From contig JANCIK010000012.1 of assembly GCA_028532985.1 (NCBI GenBank), positions 558,001 to 622,000 on the forward strand: DNA of 64,000 nt, given 5' to 3'. The position numbers were made by a program, and so were the translations under genes. The stretch comes from Stropharia rugosoannulata. Lineage: Eukaryota > Basidiomycota > Agaricomycetes > Agaricales > Strophariaceae. The notes under the pieces are model-generated. The model was not told the DNA's origin and did not search any database. It was given only the letters and a program-made list of their open reading frames with translations. The first letter of the stretch is position 1. Each line of letters starts with the position of its first letter. Of this stretch, positions 56,380-64,000 are shown piece after piece.

Positions 56380-58554
56380 TTATGCCGAGATTTTCAAGGC
56401 TTCATCAACAATCTGGCTCATAGCAATAAGGGCTTCTTCCAAAGTCCTACCAACAATCTGAATGGCGATGGGTGCGTTTTTGAACTTTTCGGGATCATCT
56501 ATGAGAACCTAATGAATACCGAAAACCACTGAGCTGGGAGGGATCCACTTACAGAGCACATAATTGGATTTGTCAGATGTTGAATAAAACTCGTGCGCTG
56601 GTCTAGGGGCGTCATGGACAGGATCCACAGATAGGCCAGTAGGAACGACAAGCGCTGGATAATCAAGGGCATTCCAGACCGCTGCATATCCTACGGATCT
56701 ATGAATGAAAAGGTCGATCAGTGGAATATCGGCAGAAGGATGTAACGACGCACTTGCTCATCCCATGAGGCGGGGCCACAGATGCAGCGCAAGGGGCGAG
56801 AATGGCGTCCACTGGACGGCCAGTACCAGTAACTGCTGCAGTCGCGTTCCAGTGATCCAAGTATTCCTGGCGTAACTGGCTTTTCCTCTTGTGCAACTGC
56901 CACAGATCGTACGCGGATATTCCTCCAGGTTGTGGGCTGAAGAAAGGCTTTTCGTTGGATTCTGGGGGTGTAACGTCTGGAAGGAACATGTTCTTAATGG
57001 CAGGTTCACCGCTGAGTGCTAATGCTTTCCCGAAGTCTTCTGCGGCACCTGCGGCGAATATCTCTCCTGTCACTTCATAGATCTGTTCATGCTTGAGCGG
57101 TATCCAGTCGACTACGCGATGACCCGCTGCGATGAGCGCTCGCTTGGCTTTTTGCAGGCCCCGCAGTATGGGCGGGTGGGGAACTGTATGCCTATCGTGC
57201 CACAAGACGGCGAAGCAGAGTTGTTCCCCACGGCCGTGGTTTGCAAGCTGATATTCATCCTCGTTCCATGGTTTCCGCACAACCGCAGCGTCCTTTAGCC
57301 AAGGCTCCTGAGCAAGTACGGTCTTTAAAAATGCCTTGATTCCGCCGATACTAGTGGCGAGTGGTCCGAGGATGGATGGGATAGAGTCTTGCCCTAGCAT
57401 TGAATTCACGCAACCTGAGTATGGCACGCGTCCATATGATCCGCGAAGACCATATGTGCCATTGAATGCTGCTGGTATGCGCACAGACCTAGAAAAATTA
57501 TTCAGAGGCGAATGTGGTGTGGTTTGCATGGAATCACTCGCCCTGCTATATCCGACCCAACACCTATTAACAGCTGGTCAGTAGGAATTTCTGTAAGGAG
57601 TCTAACTGATGTAACTTCACCTAGCGGGCTCCCTTTCAGAGCTGTAGCAAGAATTCAGCAACAAGCGCTTGATATGGTGTCAGTTCTTACCAATAAGTGC
57701 ACCTTCTCCTCCGGACGATCCCCCTGCAGTCAACGACCGATTATAAGGATTTAAAGTGCGCCCGAACACGTTATTATTTGTTTCCAGCCACTATAAAATT
57801 ACAGGTAAGGAACATATCCAATGCGTTCAACTCGAAATGCGTTACCATGAGCGTCTGCGGAACATTTGTTTTGACATATAACACCGCACCGGAAGCCTCT
57901 AGTATATCAACAAGGACAGCGTTGCTGGTCGCTTTGTTACCAACCCATCCGACATAGCCTGAAATTTAAAGAATCATATATAAACCCGAAACTGAACACT
58001 GCTGCAAACGGCTTACCCATGACAGATTCGATTCCCTCAATATTTATTTGGTCTTTGAGAGAAACGGGCAATCCTGTTCAACAATAATTAGTAGCCTCTA
58101 CAAGGTAGTCCAGGAAGTACAAACCGTGAAGTGGTCCGACAACTTTGCCGGTATATCTGAGGTGTTCATCCAACTCGCCTGCTTTCTGCAATGCACGGTC
58201 GATAAATATTTCGGTAAGGCAGTTTACCTGTGAATAGTGTTATTAGGAAATTACTCTTCATACTATAAAATTACTCACAAGTTGGTGAGCTATGATAGCA
58301 CGCTTTGAGAATGCTGTAGTCACTTCCACAGATGTCCAAACTCCTGCGGCCAAATTCTGGAGCAAAATATCCACGTGGGTGTTGGTTATAGCGATCTCCT
58401 TGGTTGACAAGACGCCACAACTTTCGGGGAAATCAGTAACATCCAGAGTTTCCTCACTTGGAAGCTCCCTGAGCCTCCAAGCTTCCGGAACTGTAGCAGC
58501 TTGCTGCTTGCGTTTTAGACCAACGATTTGTTTCCATGTCTCTGTGTCAGTCAT
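56380..58554 (-). CDS. Amidase (amidase-signature family, acetamidase/GatA-like)
   Basis: Predicted amidase-signature hydrolase of about 550 residues. Exon blocks in order: MTDTETWKQIVGLKRKQQ; TKEIAITNTHVDILLQNLAA; FIDRALQKAGELDEHLRYTG; GLPVSLKDQINIEG (catalytic Lys); GYVGWVGNKATSNAVLVDIL; VLYVKTNVPQTLM; NNNVFGRTLNPYNRSLTAGG; GGSSGGEGALI (cis-Ser); LKGSPLGVGSDIAGSVRIPA (nucleophile Ser); FNGTYGLRGSYGRVPYSG; YAAVWNALDYPALVVPTGLS; YDPEKFKNAPIAIQIVGRTL, ending DEALKISA, stop 56380-56382. The Ser-cisSer-Lys triad is complete. The intron just before the nucleophile exon (57489-57541) starts with GC. The first ATG is 12 codons upstream at 58590; I prefer 58554 because family members start close to the WKQIV motif. 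The substrate amide is unknown. A decayed partial copy lies 180 bp beyond its 3' end. Confidence 0.88.
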
Positions 58555-59058
58555 GTCGAAAGATGGTGAGACTTGGGTTAGCTTGTGCATCTCTTTATAT
58601 ATTTAGCGGTTAGCACGCAATATTTGTTCGACCTCCTGCTTACAGCCTTCGTAGATCTGGAAACTCCGTATTGTGTGAGTACGCAGTACGCCCATAAGCC
58701 ATCTCGGCGATCAAATCTCATGCCCGAGGGCCGAGGTTTATCAGCTATGTACGCGTTCATATAGAGTCAGGTCTCTTGGCGCATCTTATTACTATAGCTC
58801 CTAAGTGCGATGCCATTATAATTATGTGCACCAGCTGAGCTACCAAGTACATGTAGTGCTCGCTTCACTAGTAAAATTGGATAATTAGTGAGTACTATGT
58901 ATACAACCAGTGCACTATTTACAGTTGATTAATACATACTAGATTTACCGATTATACGAGGTTATAGCATGTTTTAGCTCTACTAACAGGTCTAGTATGC
59001 TTCAATGACTCTCTTTCCGTTTCTCTCATTTGGCTCTCGCCTTGCAGTCAACTTGCAA
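58555..59058. other. Intergenic
   Basis: About 500 bp of AT-rich DNA between the amidase start and the MITE. No feature recognised. Confidence 0.45.
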
Positions 59059-59347
59059 TACTGTACCATTTTAAATGGTTCGTCCGTCCCATGTCCCAAG
59101 GGCCATGTACGTGGACGAAATCGGTGCTTTGTCCCGTGTCCCAAGCCCAGTGCACGAAGAATTTTTTGAAATTGGCTGAGACCATACTCCAAAAACTGGC
59201 TTAACCCTACAAAAAACTCGCTGGACGAAATTTTTTGGACGAAATTTTTGGGTTGTCCCGGGTCCTTCCAAAAGTGGCGGGGCAAAAATTTCGTCCACGG
59301 TGTCCCATGTCCCCCCCCCTGGACGAACCATTCGAAATGGTACAGTA
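59059..59347. mobile_element. 289-bp MITE with 25-bp terminal inverted repeats and TA target duplication
   Basis: The left end CTGTACCATTTTAAATGG (59061 on, 25 bp) is inverted at the right end (59321-59345); 23 of 25 positions agree. Both ends are flanked by TA, the target duplication of Tc1/mariner-type elements. Each terminal repeat holds its own small palindrome (ACCATTT/AAATGGT). Inside are repeated phrases GTCCCATGTCCC and GGACGAAATTTTT, and a run of nine C at 59311-59319. There is no transposase frame, so it is non-autonomous and would need a source element elsewhere. It sits about 150 bp before the GPI1 start codon. Confidence 0.78.
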
Positions 59348-59495
59348 CGTATGGACTCTGGAAGTTATTGTCGGCACTGGCTCGGCAAGACTCTTACTAT
59401 TTATGGTAATCTCATTACGATCACATGGTCGTGGAAGACAATCCTGGCGCGGTGATGCACGCGCCTTGTTCACGACTTTCGAGCTAAACTATGAC

Positions 59496-61744
59496 ATGCC
59501 ACTGTTGCCGACGACAATCTTTTGGCCCGCTGGGTGCAAGATAGATGGGATATGCTACGGATGGCTCACCCCCTCTATATGTGTTGCTGGGGTTATTGCG
59601 GTAAGCCTTCTTTGCTACTTATTCTGCGTTCCATATCTACAACGTAGTCCAAGGGCTCGGCTTATACACAAGATCCAAACATACTTCTTACGACTCTTTC
59701 CCGGTCTGAGACCTGGAAGGCAATCAAAAAATCCTGCGGAGGCGATCCAGTTCTTCTCGGAACATGTTCATTCGACAAGCAGCTGCGTTTACCGCTTCCC
59801 AGCGCCTTCGAATTTTTTGGAAACATAACGCCACTTGAGATATCTTATGTGTTATATCAATCCCATGAGCCTCGCTCGTTGCGCTTCTATGCTTTGGAAA
59901 ACCCTCAAAGAGAATTAGCGTCTGCATCCCATTCAGATGATTCGTACGGGAAAATTGCCAAATACGACTTTTCGCGCCGAATTTGCCAAAATAATGACAA
60001 GGCAATAAACAACATTACTCTTAATCAGGTATGCATCCACCTGTCCTTGATGGAATTGTTCTTCTAACCATATTTACTAGCTGAACTCTTCTGCTGTTAT
60101 GCAACATAGTGTTCAGCTTCCTTTAGCGTCTCCGAAGTTACTTCCTGTCACTGCATCGGTTCTCCTTACTCTCGCTTCTTACCTGGGTTCTTTGGCGGCA
60201 GTAGTGTTGTCACTGTCTAAACTCGTCAAGCTATTTACAGACGCATGTATCAACCCATTTGGGATACCCAGATATATGTCTGTCAAGGACGTTTCTGCAG
60301 TAGGTTTGTATTGTCTATTAGAATGTTACCTGTCTATTCTAACATATTCTGCGTAGTACAACAAATTGATGTCCGCGTCGAGCAGGCTCTTTTCTTCGTC
60401 AATCATGTCACTACATTGAATAGAAGGGATACATCAGAAACACCATCATACTCCGTCCGCTATACAAGGTTTGTAAGATCTATCAACGCCTTCATATTGC
60501 TCTAACTGCGATGCCAGTTTTTTCAATACAGTGTGGCTAATACTGAACGATATCAGCATTGGCATTGCCTTCAGCACCTTCTTGTCCGAAAATAGTGCTG
60601 CGTTGGCTCTGCAAGCCAATTCAGTAATACAAGCATGGCTTTTTGACTTTCCTCTAGCTGGAATTCAATGGCTTGATGCCTGGCCAGCTGGTCTTAAGCT
60701 CAATGCGCAGCTCAGTCGGTTCTACGTCAACACTTTCACAGGAGTCATCGACACCTGGCGCTATCTTATCCCACCGCTAACACCATATCATTTTGTCCTC
60801 CTCTCCTCACTTGCTTCCGTGGGAGGCTTCACACTTATACTCGCCGTCTCCTCCGACTTCTTATCTTTGGTGACTGCACATCTTCGCATTGCTTATGAGC
60901 TTTCTCGCATAGTTTATAGGGGCGCCGGCGTTAGACTTGGGGGTGGACTATTGTTGGGTGTCTTCCGAGGTTTTCTTTTCATCTCGGTGTGTTATTCTTG
61001 ACTCATACATGTTTTAGGGAAGAGAAGAAATGTGTTGAGAGGAAGAACCGATGCATGGACATATGACATCGATCAGCTGCTCTTCGGGACAGTGTTATTT
61101 ACACTGATCGCGTTTCTTTTCCCCACTGCTCTAGTATATTACGTGCTTTTCGCTGGGGTGAAATGACTTATCTATCCGCTTAGTGAAGGCACTTTCTGAT
61201 CGACTAGATTTCTAGATTCGTCTGGCGACACTTTTGACACAAGCCTCTATTGAAACAATGCTTGCATTTATGCATCATTTCCCACTTTTTGCATTGATGC
61301 TGAGAATTAAAGACCCGCAACGGTTACCTGGTTTGTCCGCTTTTTCTTGTTTTCCCGGTTTATGTCTAATGAAACTAGGTGGCGTATACTTCAAGCACAG
61401 CACGCTGCTAGTATCCGAGTCGACGGGTCAATGTCACGTATCCTACCTTGTGCTTAAGGTACGGTTCATCAACAAAATTTGATACTTCCTTTTATGTGAT
61501 GCCGATTATCAGAACCAACCCATTACATTATCCTCTATTTTTTCGCAGTATAGTGGGTGTTATTATCTTTCATTGTGTTCAGCACCGCGTTGATCGCTGA
61601 GTGACAGTCGAACTTTGGGGCCGGCTTGCACATCACTATAACCCTCTGCGACTTCTATATCAAGTTCTTGCTGGGCAACATCTTTCATCTATCCCAGGGT
61701 ATTCGATTCGATATGCTGCAGCTTCTTCAGATCCTTCGGTATAG
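59496..61744 (+). CDS. GPI1: GPI-GlcNAc transferase subunit Gpi1 / PIG-Q
   Basis: Subunit of the GPI-N-acetylglucosaminyltransferase complex in the ER membrane, which makes the first GPI intermediate. Start MPLLPTTIFWPAGCKIDGIC at 59496. Exons then give VQQIDVRVEQALFFVNHVTT; RYTRFFNTVWLILNDISIGI; LFDFPLAGIQWLDAWPAGLK, then LNAQLSRFYVNTFTGVIDTW; LAVSSDFLSLVTAHLRIAYE; KRRNVLRGRTDAWTYDIDQL; LLFGTVLFTLIAFLFPTALV; LTQASIETMLAFMHHFPLFA with LMLRIKDPQRLPGGVYF. The last exon encodes WGRLAHHYNPLRLLYQVLAG, then SIPGYSIRYAAASSDPSV, stop 61742-61744. The WPAGLKLN and FNVLRxRTD-type blocks are diagnostic for PIG-Q. An in-frame ATG lies upstream inside the MITE (59235) but is not the natural start. The partners GPI2, GPI3 and others are not in this window. 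Confidence 0.92.
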
Positions 61745-63884
61745 AGAGCCGAGGAGGCTACGTATACTTAACTCTACGCCTTGTCGCCTCATCTCGGGGC
61801 TGCCTTTTGGATTGTTTTTAGCCTTGCAAATCTAGCTTTTTCAAGTGTTCTTCAACCGATATGGAACAACTCTCCAGTTGACAATAGACTCCTGTATGTT
61901 CAGAGATGACACTCATGCAGATACTGGTTCCTGGGTTTACAGCTTTCTGTGCCAGGGTAAAGGCGCCTTCTCGAACCAATCGGCTATTTGGTCATGCCAG
62001 AAATCAACGCTTTCAAATGAGATACTAGGCCCGTCCGTTGCCCTTCCGAACTTCTTTGGGGATATCATCTGTTTGCTTTGCTTCCAGGACTTTTGAGGTA
62101 ATGGACTGAGCATTGTTACCCATAGTACGTCAAGGCCTGCAACAATAGGACTCGGTTTTACTTCCAAGGGGAAATAATAGACAAATTTTCCGTTTCTATC
62201 GCATCGAGAAGCAACTGGAGCAACTATATCAATTGTAGCTGCACACTTTGTCAAGAATATGAAAGCTATGAAGTTGACATATCCTATAACATGGGCAATA
62301 TGTAAATGTTGAACCAGGCTATGTGGTATCTAAATCTGCATCTAAAGATCATCCACCAGGTCGGCCTCGTTCCTGGTCTGGCCTTTAATTATACTTCACG
62401 CTACAAATAAGTACCTTATTCACTCAAAATTTCCATGATCAGTAGTGTGTCGGATTTAGCTGAAATTACAGGCTTCTAGGGTTCGCCGCCTTGAGGCTGC
62501 CCCAAAGCCCCTCGTGAACAAATTTTACTGTCTCTGCCTCGTTATCACATTTAGATAATTCGCGTCTTTTCAGTTCTGTTGGGGCATAGCACGTTGGATA
62601 CACATTTGCACGTTCTATCGATAGAAGATTTCAGCATTTATAATTCACAGGTATTAGTTATGCTGTGGATAGGTGCACATATGTAGTGCCAGATCATCAG
62701 AGATGCCCCCTCCAATGAAATTTGCAGGGTATGTAGCTCGTACTTTCATTTACCCCTTACACTGTGGCATGTGCAATTGAGTATATACATAGTGCTCCAT
62801 CAGATCTTCGAAGAAGATATTCTTGAGCTTGTGCTTATCGATAGATATCTGCTGTACCGATTTTATAAAATACCTTGCAACCGCTTCTACAATAACAAAG
62901 GTAACGTTAGTATGTATTTAAAAGTCCCAATCATCACAAATCTGGATGTGAGTTCTCAAGGGGATGGTAATGGTACCTTTCAATTCGCGCCCTTTTTCTT
63001 ATAGGTACATCACATTAAAGAAACACTTGCACCTTCCTCTTGAGTTTCGGACTTCCCGGAGACTCTTCATGACGCTTGCTGGAATGTCATCTAATTGTTT
63101 GAATTTTAGTGTTCAATTAATATGCTGATTACGTCGTTCTAAACGTCTCTGTAAATTTCCAGGATTTGTCACTTTGGGGCAATAGAAGAGCAAGCGAAGA
63201 ATTGACATCAATCTGGATTTCGTCAGAAGTCAGGAAGTCAAAAAGCCGTGGGTTTGCCCAGATCCGATTCCCGTTGGTGTAGAGTTGTATTTTGCAGAAT
63301 TAGACGCACTGGCTTGAAATTTTTTGGTCTAATTCAGACTTTACTTGTGGATTACATTCTGTAGAACATACCCCGCCAGTGCAGTGTGCACCGACCGTTG
63401 GGCTGTGGTGTGGGACTGCTGCCGGAGGCGGTGCCAGCGGCCGCGAGAACGGCCCCTTGTCCAGATTTAGAGTCAAAATCGCTCACGGTGACACATGATA
63501 CAGCAAAATGCATAGATGACGGCGAATCAGCAAGTCTCAAAAGTCTCTCTTCTGCTCGTCGAAGACGTAGCATACCCCACAGCTCTCAGCCAGTGAAAGG
63601 TTGACCCTGCTTCCGGTGAGCGTTATTCATGAACATCGACTCAACATACTCTGATGTTCCTGTTTCGTTGTGCGATCAACCACAGCCCTGGGGTTATTGC
63701 GGTGGCATTGCTTCATCCGCAAATACGTCCCGCTCCTGTGATATATCAGCCCGACTTGACTGGTCTACACTCTACAGAGGTTGAGCCTCCGTCATTCTAT
63801 CATTTCTTGATCTTGTAGACGAAGGTCGATCGCTGAATCAACCTCAACGTCCTGACGTCGCTGCAAAGGACACAAGATCGCGGC
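61745..63884. other. Intergenic region
   Basis: About 2.1 kb. A 105-codon minus-strand frame at 61937-62254 (VAPVASRCDRNGKFVYYFPL) looks more protein-like than its surroundings but matches no family I know. A GC-richer patch at 63370-63600 is open on both strands for about 72 codons without any motif. The rest is AT-rich. Confidence 0.4.
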
Positions 63885-64000
63885 ATGTCGCAAACGAATG
63901 ATGTATTTAACGGGAGCAATCCACCAAGCCCACCGCCGCCGGAATACGATGCCATGAGCAGCAGGATGGTCGGGGCTGGCTTCAACCTGTCAGCCTCTGA
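63885..64000 (+). CDS. Start of an unidentified gene (partial, runs off the window)
   Basis: ATG at 63885 opens a frame (MSQTNDVFNGSNPPSPPPPE) that stays open to the window end, 38 codons. The purine at position -3 (G) and a leader of moderate GC content support a start. The residues are polar and Pro-rich; no domain can be named from so little sequence. Confidence 0.4.
   Translation, partial: MSQTNDVFNGSNPPSPPPPEYDAMSSRMVGAGFNLSAS

Noticed and set aside
59235..59495. In-frame upstream extension of GPI1 starting inside the MITE
   Set aside because: The extension encodes MITE sequence and has no counterpart in PIG-Q proteins, which begin near the IFWP motif. The start at 59496 fits the family.
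63200..63290. Possible tRNA T-arm (CAGATCCGATTCCCG)
   Set aside because: No upstream A-box or closing acceptor stem is visible.

Overview
The window is a piece of a filamentous basidiomycete genome, most likely an Agaricomycete. Genes are cut by many introns of about 40-70 nt with GT-AG (sometimes GC-AG) borders. Two genes belong to the multi-pass DUF6533 and DUF6534 families, which are typical of mushroom-forming fungi. There is also a secreted haem peroxidase of the fungal class II-like type. No prokaryotic, organellar, viral or rRNA sequence was recognised. Exon borders were derived by hand from splice signals, reading phase and family motifs.

Layout, left to right. 1-647: 3' end of a hybrid histidine kinase (receiver domain). 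0.9-1.8 kb: METTL7-like methyltransferase (-). 3.5-5.6 kb: secreted haem peroxidase (+). 6.1-6.9 kb: a two-helix membrane protein with a 12-cysteine tail (-), divergent from a TPR plus CCCH zinc-finger protein (+, 7.5-9.2 kb). 9.7-14.6 kb: head-to-head pair of PLC-like phosphodiesterases sharing an unusual exon structure that includes a 5-nt micro-exon. 14.8-16.9 kb: TMEM184/Ost-alpha-like membrane protein (-). 17-21.9 kb: gene-poor, with one weak small gene. 21.9-26.5 kb: a PARP-type ADP-ribosyltransferase fused to a ubiquitin E2 domain (+). 26.9-27.5 kb: ankyrin protein (+). 28.4-30.0 kb: DUF6533 membrane protein (+). 30.2-32.0 kb: F-box protein (-). 32.6-35.3 kb: tRNA-dihydrouridine synthase 3 (-). 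36.7-38.5 kb: single-pass membrane protein (+). 39.6-43.3 kb: double-length amidohydrolase (+). 44.2-46.9 kb: amino acid/GABA permease (+). 47.5-49.9 kb: intronless nuclear-type protein (-). 51.7-53.0 kb: DUF6534 membrane protein (-). 54.0-55.4 kb: Rab geranylgeranyltransferase beta subunit (-). 56.0-58.6 kb: an amidase (-) with a decayed partial duplicate beside it. 59.06-59.35 kb: a 289-bp MITE lying about 150 bp before the start codon of GPI1 (+, 59.5-61.7 kb). 63.9 kb: start of a further gene (+).

The genes do not form one pathway; this is ordinary dispersed housekeeping content (DUS3, BET2, GPI1, permease, TMEM184) mixed with family-expanded secreted and membrane genes. The most interesting signals are the micro-exon conserved between the two phosphodiesterases at the catalytic HTSC motif, an independent 8-nt micro-exon in the TMEM184 gene, several GC-AG introns, the PARP-E2 fusion, and the small Cys/His-rich membrane protein whose reading frame only appears once two AAG 3' splice sites are used.
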